Positions 1 through 12,709 are shown, numbered from the stretch's first letter. The stretch is DNA of 36,487 nucleotides from Emmonsiellopsis sp. PD_33 (GCA_032988165.1 JANTQF010000348.1:1-36487), one strand, 5' to 3'. A program made the numbers and translations. The notes: generated by a model from the sequence alone, not told the origin.

Positions 1-172
1 AAAGACGAAGTAGGCAGACGGCAGTCGGAGGGTAGGATGTAGTGTAGTTTTTTTTTTTCAAAGAAGAAGCCGGCATCGGGGTTCCCCGGGTGTGACTGGA
101 TTCAAGCGGTGTCCTCTCCCGATCTCCACAATCCCCCCCAACCACCCCCCCTATCCCCGCCATACCCCCAAA

Positions 173-448
173 ATGTCCACCCCCCAACGCCCTCTCTCAC
201 TCCCTCCCCCTCCTTCCGCGCGCCCCCCCCAACTCTTCACGTAAGCTCACCCTCCCAGCTCCCAGCTCCCAGCTCCCCGCCCCCGAACTACCCCATACAT
301 ACATACCCAACTAACATCGCATCGCATTCCTAGCGGCCGCCACTTCGCATACGCAATGGTCGCCTCGGTCGGCGCGGGCCTGCTCTCCATGGCCTTTTTC
401 CAGAGTCGGCAGAGGAAGATTGCGGAGGTGAGGGAGGGGCGGAAATAG
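173..448 (+). CDS. Small spliced single-membrane-span protein, function unknown
   Basis: I infer a two-exon gene, 173-240 joined to 334-448, encoding about 60 aa. The intron (241-333) has a GTAAGC donor, a CTAAC branch site at 311-315 and a CCTAG acceptor. Splicing joins an ACC codon across the junction and keeps the frame open from ATG 173 to TAG 446. The N-terminal 20 or so residues are proline/serine-rich. A hydrophobic stretch (core FAYAMVASVGAGLLSMAFF) follows, then a basic tail (QSRQRKIAEVREGRK). This is the shape of a small tail-anchored or mitochondrial inner-membrane protein, but I do not recognise the family. The neighbouring YVC1-type gene converges on it with about 0.7 kb between stops. 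Support is the good splice signals and the sensible membrane topology; the short length limits confidence. Confidence 0.55.
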
Positions 449-1179
449 GATGTACGGACGGTGTCGTGTCTAGACCTCCGTCGAGGTCGAGGTTGAGCTG
501 GTTGCCAGATACACGAGACGGATAAAACAGGGAGGAGTTTCAAGGTCCGGTCTACATTACCAAACAGGTAATCGGGGATATACAATACACCAAGGATAGA
601 ATAGAATCGAGAGAGCATGTCCTGGTCCCGGCCGGGCCATGCCCTGCCCGGACTGGTGGGTGGGTGGATGGATGGATAGAGCAATACCCTCCATTCGACC
701 AGTTGGGGGTTTCTCTTTCTCCCAGCGACTGTACGGGATATTCGAGACCCGATTTACTCGCTTTTTACGTTTAGATATATATATATTGAGGCATTAGGGG
801 ATTTTTTGTAAGATATTTGGTTTACGGCCCAGGTATATAACTTTATGAGATGGTTGTTATGAGGGTTTTATCTACGCAGGCTCTGTCTATTAGTTGCATG
901 GATGAGCTGGGATGATGGTGACTACAGCTCAAACCGGGAGAAGGGATGATTATTCGAGGCAATTACCTACCTAGATTAAAGGGGCAATTTTATTGCGCGA
1001 GTCAGATGCCTCGGGGATAGGGATAGGGACGCTTCCTCAATCGAGAGAAGGAATTATTATCATTACATGGGTCTATGAGGTATCTATCTATCTATCAAAC
1101 AAGAGACAAAACATCCGCCCACCGCCAACCCAAACTCCAAAGCCAAAGTCCAACCCGACCAAAACAAAAAAAAAAAAAA
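449..1179. other. Intergenic region between convergent genes
   Basis: No gene seen in these 731 bases. They hold the 3' ends of two convergent genes: AT-rich runs near 770-840, a short TATC tract near 1080-1096, and an A-rich tract (1161-1179) right against the stop codon of the minus-strand channel gene. Confidence 0.6.
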
Positions 1180-4100
1180 TCATGCAGAACCGCCCTTATC
1201 CTTATCTCTATCCTCGTTATTATCTTCCAAGGCATTATCATTATTATCCCCCACCCATCGTCCGCCGGGGGCATGGGCATCATTACCACGAACACTCTCA
1301 CCCGACCCCACCTCCGTCGTCCCTTTGCTCCTCTGTGCACTAGACCCCTTCTTCTTAACGCCATCCTTCGCCTTCTTCATCTTCTTCTCCCCACCTTCAC
1401 GACCCAACTTCTGTATCTCATCAATCCGACTCCGACTCCGAGCCTCCTCCTCCCGCCTTAGATCTTTCACCTCCTTAATCACCTCGCGAAACCCTTCCTC
1501 AAGCGCCTTCATCCGCGCAAGCACAAGCTTGCTCAGCATATCTTGGTTTTCTGTGCTCCGGGCAGCAGGCCGTCTCAGGCCGCCGGTTGCATATGCCATT
1601 TGTGTTGCAAAGCTGGACGGCACAGCGCCGAGGAGCCCGCTGCCAACGGCCTTGTTATCGCCTAGGTCGGAGCCAAGATCCAGGACTAGCGATGACCCGC
1701 GACGGCGGTCGTGAGGGCTTCGGTCAGCCCACCGAAGGCCGGCATTGTTTGGGACTGACATGAAATTGGTAGTCGGAGGTGGGATGGGGCGAGGAAGAGC
1801 CTGAACAGCACCTAGTCGTTTGCCGGGAGTATTTGTTCCGCTGTTATTACGGCGTGGACTCTTATTACCCGACTGTATATCGTCGTCTGACTGGTCGGGC
1901 TGCGTTGGGTTGTATAATATTGTTGCTCCCGAGGTGTTTCTGAAATGCTGACGTTGGGGGGTCTTGGGGCGACGCGACGGGCTGCTTCTTCGGGACAGCA
2001 TCTTAGCCGTTGATGGCCTTGACGATCGTTTTCGGCGACTGACTATTCCCCAGCGGTCTGAATGTGAGGAAGGCTGGATGTGACTGTCCTCAATGCCTTG
2101 ACCCGAATGGTGTTCATCCCCGTCAGAATCGTCGTGATCATTGTCGCTGCTGGTGAGTTCATCGTCTCCTTCCATATCCGTGTGCTGAGAATGGTGTCGA
2201 ATTTCTCGGTGAACCGGTAGGGTTCGTATATGGGGAAACCTACGGTGACGGAAAGTATTGCTCCGCAAGTCCTCTGGATCCGAAGCTATCGACTGTGTGG
2301 TTTCGGTAAAGTTTCGTAGAGTGCTAATCAGATGGTCAGGGCGTCTCAACCTGTGTCTCCAGGGGCGCTGCTTTTCTAGTCTCTCCACAACACCCATATC
2401 TTGCTCCTCAGGAGGGATGATCTCGGATTCGGGCTCCATATTCTGCATCCAGTTGTCAACAACATTGCTGGTTTTATGTTGCCGTTGGCCTCGTTCCGAC
2501 CCTCGATAGGTAGCTGTTTTGAATGGGTACCGAAACACCTCTTCAAGTGCCCGGTCCTTTTGATGTGTGGCGATGGATGGCTCCCTTACACGGCCCGTGG
2601 TCCTTTGGGTGAAGGCATCGAAGGGGTGGTGATGAGCAAAACTCTTCGCTGGACCAAACCCGGACTGGTCGCGTCCCTCAATGAGATCAGTGGGCTCAAA
2701 CACGGTCGATCGGAGGATGGTGCGTTCGTATAGATAGATGGTAAAGAGAATGGGCAAATGGGTGATTTTGATTACCGTCCGATTCAACTTGATAAACTTT
2801 TGGAATGACATGACATATCGTAATGGGGTCATGACCCAGGCAAGGACATTGGCGGGGGCAACGTAAGAGAATAGGGCGTCTGACTTGACCATGGAAACTG
2901 CGTTCACGGCAAACACGAATTGATGTTCTTCGTTGGCGTTTTGGACAATAGCCATAAACGAGTTTGTCAACACGGTGATGAGGATTGTGACGACTAGGAA
3001 ATGACAGATGAAGAGGAAAAGAGTGAGGATTGCTTTTCCCAGAGGGTTGTATTTCTCCCACAGCTGCCACGCTGCGGGAGTGAAGCCCATTAACATTTGG
3101 AATAGTGCATAGACAACGGAGCTGGGCGAATCCCCGCCGCCAAAGGAGAATGTAAAGGCGACGAAGAAGCCACTGCATGCGATGATTATCAAGGTGAATA
3201 CGGCCACTAGGTCGGCAGCCATCATACGGAAGGCAATCAGGAGCTGTGAGAAGTAGCGGTAGTGGTCAAGGACCGAGAATAGGCGTGGGAGGAGAAGTAC
3301 TGCGTTGGCAGCCAGAGTATCGTACGCGCGATTCGCAATTTCCTGCTTGAGGGAATCGGGCGCGACAACCCCGTATATTCGGAGCAAATAATAACAGCAG
3401 AACAATAGCAATATACCAACATCAAATGTGTTCCAGAAACTCATTAGGTAAAGACTGAATCCCTGCTCCGTGAAGCCCACAAGTTCGTCGAGCATGAACC
3501 CTGCACTCCAAAACCAAAATACAACCTCTAGGCTGGTAATGTCCAAAGATCTTTTCTGGATAACTGCAAGGAAGAGCCCTAGTAAAATGGCGAAGGACAA
3601 GGTGGATAGAACTTGACGGTACCGAGGAACGCGAAGTCGGGACAGCTTGAAAAGAGAAGCCTCTCGGGGGTTATAGAGAGTGACAGAACGGCGGGCGGGC
3701 GCGCCACTATCACGGCTGTTCCCAACAGGGGTACCGTATTTCGCAGGGTGAACAGACCCATATCCATGGTAAGACGAGCGGGTGTTCAGGGCTGGTTGGC
3801 GATGGAGATTATCGGCAGCGAAATGGAAGACAATGCTGCCTGCCCATATTGCCTCCAGATGCTGAACTACAAGAGGATGGGCGAGAAAGCGCTTGGCCTG
3901 CGCGCGAATGGCAATTTCCAGACATGAGATTCTCACAGCACTCGACCTCAGTTTGCCTCGCTGGTTTGTATCCCAACTGGATGGCCGTAAGGTACTGCTT
4001 GACATGGGAGGCGGTTGTCCCTGAAGAGGATAGAAATCGTACGAGAGGGCATCAATCAGCTCTCTGGTAGAGTATTCCCTCAGCAACTTGATGGCTAGAA

Positions 4101-4677
4101 GCTCGCAGACCATGGCCCGCGTATTACTGGCGCCACTGTTTCCCGGACTCAAGCTCACTTCCTTCCTGAACTGGAGGCAATTGGCCATGAGAGCGTACAA
4201 GGTGGCTCTGGAGAAATGGGAGGTGCGTATTTGCTGCTGGATTGGCTTGAGAAGGAACTGGGAGACCTGGGGAGATCGGAGTTGGTCCCAGGACAACGTA
4301 GTCTCGCAACGAGCCGTTATTAAGAGGCGGATGGTATGGGTTAGCTGGTAGGTAGGAAGGGAATCTAGGACAATATCAGCACATGGACACTAGCGCATCG
4401 AGATATGCAGTATCATACCTAGATGAGATGCCGAGAAGATTGGAAGCAGAGGAGCGGATGCCCCCATTTCGTCCTCGTCCTCATCTTCGTTTTGGAGATC
4501 GTCATCATGGGTATAATCTTCTTCTTCATCACCCCCCAGGAGATCGGGTTCGCGGGCTCTCAACCGCCTGGGGCTTGGAAGAGCAGGTGGGGAGGCCAAT
4601 GCGGTGAAAGGAGACGAGAAGATAGGATTTCTAGTATATGAGGATTGGCGATTTGGGCTTAAAAGAGGAGAGAACAT
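1180..4677 (-). CDS. yvc1: Vacuolar TRP-type cation channel (Yvc1/TRPY family)
   Basis: Two exons on the minus strand, 4677-4419 and 4364-1180, give 1147 aa. The 54-bp intron (4365-4418) has a GTATGA donor, a CTGAT-like branch and a CCTAG acceptor. Splicing rebuilds the conserved Yvc1 N-terminal stretch around LLPIFSASHLDSLPTYQLTH. The family forms Ca2+-permeable TRP channels of the vacuolar membrane that release calcium on osmotic or oxidative stress. An acidic N-terminus (residues about 47-72) is followed by a helical cytosolic domain. Then comes the channel core: hydrophobic segments including ILLGLFLAVI, EVVFWFWSAGFMLDELVGF, GILLLFCCYYLLRIYGVV, LVAVFTLIIIACSGFFVAF and LTLFLFICHFLVVTILITVL, with a pore-like loop around FQMLMGFTPAAW. 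About 550 further residues form a disordered, Ser/Arg/Asp-rich tail with a late coiled coil, far longer than in the 675-aa yeast protein. The start is the first ATG of the exon-1 frame. Confidence 0.9.
4365..4418 (-). other. Intron of the YVC1-type gene
   Basis: Minus-strand GTATGA...CCTAG intron of 54 bp. The G ending exon 1 and the AT opening exon 2 make a GAT (Asp) codon in the conserved SASHLDSLP stretch. Confidence 0.85.
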
Positions 4678-5253
4678 GCTTGAACCGCCGCCAAAATACT
4701 AGGAATAGCTCACGGTGGGAGGGGGGGGGGGAGGAAGAAATGCGACCAATGCGAGTAAACAAACAGCCAACCCAAAAGGAAAAGAAGCGGGACGGATCAC
4801 ATAGAGGCCTGGTATAGCAATACCCAAATCCCCCGCCTCGCACTCACGCAGACTGAGAGATCCAGCGGGAAGGGAGAGGAGGAAGAGGAGGAGGAGGAGG
4901 AGGAGGAGGAGGATGAAAGCGCGATTATTTACCTCGATCGGCTCAGGGTTGCCCCCGGTTAGTCATCGCATCACGTGGGTTAGAGTTTTCTCCAGCGCTG
5001 CAGCCGCTTCAGCAGACCTGGACATTTCCCCTCCATCATTCAGCAGTATTTTGCCTTTGCTCAGAGAAAGAGGGCGATGGACGATGCTGGTGCCAGGCCA
5101 GTGGCGGATTGGTGAAGAGTTTTGCGGTCTGGGCTGCGGAGGGGCTGCGCTAACTACTGCACAGCGAGAGCATCCTGGACTCCTGGACTCCTGAGTCCTC
5201 ACTCCTCACTCCTGGCCCCTGGGTGCGATTGACCGCTGTGAGTGGGCAGAATA
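4678..5253. other. Upstream region of YVC1-type gene up to the transposon
   Basis: No gene recognised. It contains a poly-G run (about 4720-4731), a GA-rich triplet microsatellite (4870-4913, mostly GAG/AGG units), one CACGTG palindrome near 4974, and short CTCCTGGA/ACTCCT-type direct repeats at 5175-5215. It ends in the TA target dinucleotide of the mariner insertion at 5252-5253. Small ORFs here overlap on both strands and show no family features. Confidence 0.6.
4870..4913. repeat. GAG/GGA triplet microsatellite
   Basis: A near-uninterrupted run of GGA units on + (TCC on -), lying within 250 bp upstream of the minus-strand YVC1-type start. It would give a pyrimidine-rich tract on the strand that is sense for that gene, a common feature of fungal promoters and leaders. 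Confidence 0.8.
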
Positions 5254-5310
5254 CAGTCCCGCGCAAAAAGTTTGAAACCCCCCTCTGCCATGCTAGGCCT
5301 AAAGTAGTAT
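5254..5310 (+). repeat. Left terminal inverted repeat of mariner element
   Basis: 57 bp, matching the reverse complement of 18093-18149 at 56 of 57 positions. The single difference is at the tenth base, G here and A in the other copy when both are read inward, so CGCGC versus CGCAC. It still carries CpG and C-runs that are absent from the interior. Confidence 0.95.
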
Positions 5311-5800
5311 AAATCCATTTAGTTGGTAGGCAGTATATAGTCACATGACATTTGTTTATATAGGGGTAGGGAGGTGTATACAACCACCAACACATTTAAC
5401 ACCATCTAATCTAGATAACTTACCTTTTATTCTATTATCCAAAATGGCTTACAGCAGAGAACTGAGCCCTCAACTGCACTCCCACATATGTGAGCTATGA
5501 GATGCAGGGTTCTCCTATGCCAAGATCCACTAAATGTACCCAGAAATCCCTTTAGAAACTATAAAGATAATAATCCAATAATTTACTGAGCAAATCAATT
5601 AAGTGTTCAAACTACAATCAGGAGCTGAGAGAAAACTATTAGAATAGAAAAGAGATCACCTCTATAATACTATAATTTATATTAATTTATATATATTTAT
5701 TTCTGACCTCTGCAGTGAGGTTAATGACAAGGTTAAACAGCAATCTATATAGAGGTTAATGAATGAGATGGGACAGTAGAAATAAATTTAACACATACAC

Positions 5801-6119
5801 TGTGATAAGAATTTATCATTGAGTTAAATCAATTTTTCACTAAGGCTTTTTACTACTAAGTATAGCCATGAAGATAGATATTTTCCTTTCATTGTAAAAC
5901 TTCATCTATTTATTTATGGATTTCTCATGCATGTATATGCTTCTTTAAGATAGATCTTTTATTTCTTTTATGTGTTACCTTATCATTCTATTATTATGTT
6001 ATTTTATACTATAGATTGCTAATACATTTCTCTACTTCAATATCAATATCAATTCTTTTCTTATGTTTGTTGCTGCTCTATTCAGTGCTATCTAATATAT
6101 ATATTCTGTTTCTGCTTCA
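5801..6119 (+). repeat. 5' LTR
   Basis: 319 bp, TG...CA ends. It aligns without gaps to 16920-17238. I count roughly 50 differences, every one a C/T or G/A transition. Confidence 0.93.
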
Positions 6120-6652
6120 TTAGTATGTACAATCAGAAATTATGAATGGATGAATAGATGGCAGTATTAATACAAATAATTATACTAAGTTTCTTTCTCC
6201 TTTTTTCTTTTCTTTTGTTAAGTATACTATTCAATACAATTCTCTTATTTCAGTTTGTAATAAGCTCATTTAGTTAGAGTAGGCTCACAATCTTGCAGCT
6301 ATACTAATAATAATACTACCAGAAGAAAACTTTGAAGAATGGACCTACTAAACTATTAAATCCATTAAGTTATTTCTCAATAAATATAAACTCTAGTGAG
6401 AAGAAAAATCTGCAGTAGATCTTGTAGTTTCTTTTCTTTCTTGAGTCTCTAAATCTCTACCTGTAAAAAGATATAGATATTATCATCATTATTAACCTAT
6501 TTTTTATTTGTGAATAAAAGCTACTTATCTATTTATTTCTCCATCAATATATATCTTCTAAGCATGCTCAGTTAGACTCTATTATATATTATTAAACTCA
6601 GTCAGGAAAAGCATCAACTCTACCATCAAAAATCAAAATTAATAGTAAGAAG
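6120..6652 (+). other. Leader of the LTR element
   Basis: AT-rich sequence between the 5' LTR and the first gag ATG, with pyrimidine-rich runs near 6190-6225. The primer-binding site should begin within a few bases of 6120, but mutation has obscured it and I cannot match it to a tRNA. Confidence 0.6.
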
Positions 6653-8120
6653 ATGTTTAGCTCTACTAATTCCTCATCAGATCTACCTATATCTAATAGT
6701 ATCTTACCTTCTAAAAGTAGAATGATTTATTAGTAGCTTATCATACTCATATTAGTTTCTGAATTTCTTAGAGCCTCCTCTTTTAATAGGAAGGATGTTA
6801 CTCAGTTCATTAATTAATTCAATACTGTGCTAAAGCTGCATCATATTCCTAAAGATGAAGCCTTAATAATGTTATATAATTATTACTTTATAAAACTATA
6901 AGATCATGTGGATTGGCTGGTGAAGAACCTACAAACCTAAATAAAAATCAAGGCTAAATTAATGTTAAAGTTCTGGCAGGATGATACTTATCAGTAGATA
7001 TATAATTAAATCTATCTAAATGCTCTATCTAATTTTAAATAATCTTTCAGTTAAGATATTCTCACTTTCTACCATCAATTCTATGCTATCACTAAGCCAC
7101 TAATTAGCTAGAATGAAATTTAGGAATCTCTTACCTACTAGTTATTCTTACAAGGCCTGCCTGATGAAATTCATAAGAAGGTTTTTCATAAAACTAGATT
7201 TAATCAAAATAACCCATCTAAGTGGAAGATTTTAAAGGTTTGTAAAGCTACAGCTGAATCTCAGGAAGTTAAGAAAAAGATGATTCAGATAATCACATCT
7301 AATCTAAATTCTCATATGATACTACTTACTCAGTTACTTTCTACTTAACCTATCTTCAATCTATCTACCCTGACTATGCTAAGATCTTAAATGACTTTCT
7401 CTACACTACCTACTTCTTCTAATTCAGCTCTAAGGAATTTAAATGATAGCTTACTTGAATCTCTCATCAACTAGATGAATGTGCTATTACTAGCTATTAC
7501 AGGTTTTCAACAGCAGGAAAATATATAATAATCAGCTGTGATGTTATATGTTCTTACTCATTAGGAATCTATTAATCTTACTTGAGATCTTATGAATGTT
7601 TTCTATTATAAGATGTAGTGTGGCCTTGGCAGTTCATATCAATCTCAATTTAGAAGTATATTATAATATGATTGCCCTCCTCATGCCTATTAGAATTATA
7701 GTGACTTCTCTCACATGCTTTCTCAGTGTCTTTAAATTGGCAAGCTAATTGACCAGGAAAAGATCCATCAAAATAAAATGAGTAAATACTTTAATGGACA
7801 TGTAATGTAGTATAGCCTAAAAATTAATATGAATTAGTATAAATCACATATCATTATTATTAAATATACTTTTGAGTAGAGATCTGCACCTCTTATTATC
7901 TTATTAGTAGTAAAACTTCATAATAATAGTAGCATTCTTATTTCCTCTGACAGCAGCTCATTACCCACAGTCAATTTTATTAGCATATGCAATGTTGGGT
8001 TTGAAAGTGATGCAGAAGAAGATGATTTGAATAGTAAAGTAAAAAAGGTTACTAGTGTAATAATTACTTAGGCTACTATAAGGAATAATAAGGGTAAAGG
8101 ATTAGCTGCTAATAAGAATT
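6653..8120 (+). pseudogene. gag-like region of the LTR element
   Basis: The frame from ATG 6653 reads through a capsid-like stretch. RKDVTQFIN and FNTVLKLHHIP are followed by FYHQFYAITKPLIS and LFLQGLPDEIHKKVF, the last being typical of Gypsy Gag capsid. Around 7600-7740 a Cys/His-containing stretch (CGLGSSYQ, then YDCPPHAY) may be a damaged zinc knuckle. In-frame stops are frequent, mostly TAG/TAA where CAG/CAA is expected. The 3' limit is approximate. The part after about 7950 is acidic and Lys-rich and leads toward the protease region in the same frame. Confidence 0.7.
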
Positions 8121-8559
8121 AATTTACACTCTCTAGCTGGATTAAAAAGGAGAAAGCCCTATCTTCCACTCATTCTCAAAGAGTTAATCACTATTCAGAT
8201 GGCTTCTAAAAATTAATTTCATTTGCTGAGAATATCATCTCATCTTTACTTAATCTCAATGAATCATAGATCCTTCTCAACAGCTAATTATAGGAAGAAA
8301 TGCTAACTCAGTTAATTAATGAAGCTGTATCTGATGCTGAGATAGCTAAAGTATCTAAGATTTAGAAGAAAATCATTCTCTATCATTCTAAAAAATCTAA
8401 AAAGCTAAAATTATCTACTAAAATAAGAGATAAGGAGAATCATACTGCTGCAACCCAGATAGTCTTTAAGAAAATTATGTGTTAAGAGATCATCAGAATT
8501 TAGCTTAAAAATATTATAGCTTACTCTGCTTAGTTATAGTAGATATTCTTCTAGAATCT

Positions 8560-11500
8560 TTCAGCTGAAGTTTAATAGTATATAATTAAGAAAGAATCTA
8601 CTAGAGTCTTCTTTATTCAGCCTTCCTACTATGTTTTGAAATATGATTCTTAATGGAATCTAATGTTCATTGATTATATTAAGTTTTCTATTAGCATTGA
8701 AAAGGGTCAGACTAAAATTATATTTAATGATAGAATAGAGATTAACTGCATGATGAAGAGCACTATCTTGAGTCTTAATTTAATCATTTAGAAAGACACT
8801 TTCAAGTTAATTCTTAGTATTAGTAGTTAGCACAGTGACATCATTAGAATCTATAAGAACATTCTAGTTCATATTAGATCTATATCTATACCTCAAACCT
8901 TCTTCATTTTAGAGTGTGGTTCCCATGAGTGCATTCTAGGCTACTCCTATGAAAATATGACTCAGTTAGTGTGATAGATAGATAATGTGGGTGACATTAC
9001 TATTATAATTTTTAACTTAGATGATGAAACTAATCAGATCTTCTTCCTCAGCTATTCTTCAGAGAATTATGATAATAGGCAGCTAGATGATCTTTATAGC
9101 AAGCATTAGTCTTTAAATTAGAGGTGCTGAGTCTAACTGATCTTTATGATAGTAATAGTAAGTAAAGAGATGAAATTAGAGTTAGTAGCATTAATATAAT
9201 AGATGGCAGGATAGAAATTCTATTATGTAAGAGTAGTAAGAGGAAATTCAGCTAATTATAATTTCCCAGTCTGAGGCTAATAAATACCTCCAGCTAATCA
9301 GAGATCACTATTTAATTGCCTTAGAAATTTTCACTATATATTTCTATTATTCTATAATAATACTTTCAGCTATTCTTGCATGCTACATTTCCTTTCTTGC
9401 AGCACCCTGTCTCTAAAATTCATTAAGTTTGTGACATTTAACTGCATGATCTTTCTCTCTATGATTCCACTGAGCCTTCTTCTTAATCTTATCACCTGAT
9501 TGTTACCACACTGTACAAGTAAAAGGCAGATAAGATTCAGCCCCTCAATATATTAATAATAGATGGAGAGATGCCTAATGAGATAGATTAATAGAGAGAG
9601 ATTCATTAAAAATAGTATTAAAATAACATTAAATCTATAAAGAATCTATCTTCATCTTACAACTATCTAATCATACTTTGTTTCTTAGATTGCCCACACA
9701 GCTCTTGCCTTATACCTGATAGGATAGAAAAGCTTTGAATTGAATTAATTTTAACACTCTAGGAATACAAGCTACTGATTGAGATCTTACTCAGGTAGGA
9801 GAAAGTATTAGTATAGAGCTTCAGTGATTATGGAAAACTAGCTGAGAAAGTCTCTTCACCAATTAAAATTCATACTATTAAGTATAAAGTATGATAAGCT
9901 TCTGAGTTTCCTATTCCTTAAAAATTACTGCTAACAGTCATAGAAATACTTCACAAGTAAGTTAATTCTAGTATCTTCAAATATTATTATAATTCATATT
10001 GAAATAAATAGTTCCTCATCAAGAAGAAGGAGTCTGGAAAATACTAAATCATTAATGCCTATATGAATATAAATGTCATTATAGTTTGAGATGCCTATAT
10101 CTCTCTTAGTACTAATACTTTTACAGAAGATTTTACTAGGTAAGTTATTATCAGCATGATAGATTTCTTTTCTAGATACAATTAGATTACTTTGCATGAG
10201 GATAGCTGCAACATGACTGTCTTCTAAACCCCAATTAACCTTCTTTACTAGATAATATTACTGTAGGATGCCATGAATTCTATTACTACCTTCTGCTGAG
10301 TCATGACTTACATTCTCTATTCAAATATTTCCTATTAGGTAGATAATTTCATAGATAATATTAGTGTGAAGGGTCTATAATCTCAGTATAATAATAAAGA
10401 GATCATATCAGGAATTTACTAATTTATTTTGAAGTATCTTCAAAACCTGGATCAGATCCTAATCAGCATTAAGCTCTTAAACACATGCATCTAGATTGCA
10501 AAATCTGAGTTCAGCTGCTCTAGCATGATTTTCATTGAATACATCATTGATGCTGATAGGTGCTGCCCTGAGGCTACTAAAATTATCAAAATCATTGAAT
10601 AGCCTGAATTAACTGAGATCTCTGGAGCTCATATCTTTATTAGTATTTATATGTATTATTACATCTAGATCTCAAACTTTACTCTCATTTCCAACTCAAT
10701 TTATTTGCTGTTCAAGAAAAATATCTTTTTTCTCTAAGAATCTAAGTAATTGAATATCATGTTAGTTCTGAAGATAATACTGATGATTGCCCCTACTCTG
10801 CACTATATTGATTATTCAGAAGGCACTGAGAATATTATGATTACAACTAATATCAGTAAGTATGACTAGGGAGAAACACTAAGTCAGTAAGATATTGAAA
10901 ATAAGAAGCTTTATTCCTGCTGATATGAAAGTAGAATCTGAAGCCTAATAAAAGTAAAATATAATGTAGGAAAATGAGAATGTCAAGTTATCCTCAAAAT
11001 ACTAAAGAAATGCTAGTATTATCTGTATGACATTCACTTCATTCTCAAAACTGATGTAAAAACCTTGATTGCTCAACTCAACTGGATGGCTACTGATCTT
11101 TCTGGTGCTCTAATAACTAACTGGCTTGCATGAATTTAAATGTTCAATTTTAATGTCCATTATATTTCTAATTGAATTTATAGTGCTGCTAATAATCTTT
11201 CTTAATGACTACCTACTAATAGTAAGGTACCTGAGGATTAGAACATCAATGAATTCATTGAGGTAGAATTTAATTATATTAGTATGACTTCTACCACTAT
11301 CTCTGACTTTAAAGTTCTTAATGATGCTGACAGTAAAGAATTTCATGTTCTTTCACCCTTCTATTTCAACTACAGTGAATTGATTGCTAGATATCTCATT
11401 ACTCTGAAATAGCCTGATAATATCTCTCATAAGGTCTTCCTGAAATGATGTAAATATACACTAAACTATATGATGCATGGGCAATATTTATTTTATTAGT

Positions 11501-12709
11501 TAAATAAAGGGATTCTACTAAGATATATGATAGATGATCTGGATGAACAGAAGGAAATTATTACTTAAATGTATGATAAGTCTGATCATAAAGGCTGCAA
11601 GGCAATCAATCATAAGGTCTCTTAGTGATATTAGTGGAAAGACTTATTCAGTAAGGTTAAAGCATACTGCAAGAGATGCTATGAGTGTTAATTTCAGAAA
11701 AGTAATTATCTCAAAAAACCTCTATATCTGACTCACTGCAACTATCTGTAGGATAAGTGATGTATTGATGTCATTAAGTTTTCAAAGAACTAGGGGAAAT
11801 CATGTGCAGTTATTACTCAGAATGACCTCACTAACTGGGTTGAAGGCTAGCCCCTTATGCATGCTAAGGCTAAATATATGATGCAATTTATTTATGAGGA
11901 TATCATATGCTGACATGGCTATTTTCAAGAAATAATTTATAATAGTAAGTCAGAAAATCAGAAGTGAACTAGAATTCTCACCACTAAGTATCATATCAGG
12001 TAAATAATGATTTTACCATACAATGTGAAAGTGAATAGCATGGTTAAACATGGCTACTACCTTATTTCAGATGCACTAATAAAGCTTGCTGTGAATAGAA
12101 AGAATTAAGTTAATTATTTCCATTTAGTACTATAAGTAGATTGTGTCTTCATTCAACAATTAATAAATGAGATGTTATTCTATCTGTAATATAATTATAA
12201 TGCTATCCTCCCTATTAAGCTTAAGATACTAATATGATAAATATTTTTATAGCACACTATTTACTCTCATATCAACTTGATATACATGCAGATTTAACAG
12301 TTAGAGAAATAAGATGAGAACCTAGAGGAGATAGCCTTTCATCTACAGTGTGCATGAGGAAAAAATCAGGATCTATTTAATGAAATCAAGCAATTAATAT
12401 ATAATTTAGTTCAGGTGGGAGATCTTATCCTTCTGCATGACATTAAAATAGAGATATCTTATTCCATTAAACTTAACTTCTAATAATTGGGTTCATATCA
12501 TGTATAAGAAGTAAACTACAAGAAAGATACTTACTATCTTGAAGAACTGAATAGCACATCATTTCACAGCACCACTACAGGTAACTAGATAAAGAAATTT
12601 TATCTTTATGATGATCAAATACTGACAGTGTTGGATAATATAGATCTAGTAAAGGATAATGATGAGAAGAAAGAAGATATGAGTAGAGGAGAGAATACTT
12701 TATAATTTC
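8560..12709 (+). pseudogene. pol of Ty3/Gypsy element: protease, RT, RNase H, integrase
   Basis: The protease-like part (about 8720-8960) includes ECILGYSYE, in the same frame as gag; its catalytic Asp motif is no longer clear. Reverse transcriptase (about 10009-10740) begins near FLIKKKESGKY and holds FIDN at 10348-10359, the expected F-I-D-D catalytic site with the second Asp mutated to Asn. RNase H ends near DLSGALITNWLA (about 11095). The integrase zinc domain follows (HKGCKAINHKVS at about 11587, then YCKRC), then the catalytic core (WVEG near 11840) and a C-terminal YYLEELNSTSFHST stretch near 12530. RT through integrase lies in one frame, one base back from the gag-protease frame, so either a -1 frameshift or an indel separates them. 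Many point stops make this non-functional. Confidence 0.88.

Noticed and set aside
247..684. 145-codon ORF on -
   Set aside because: Overlaps the spliced + gene and has no protein-like features.
9994..10197. Short ORFs within the AT-rich block (also 11534-11731, 14932-15165, 16198-16458)
   Set aside because: Chance gaps between stops or pieces of decayed gag/pol; the 11534 ORF overlaps the integrase zinc domain in another frame.
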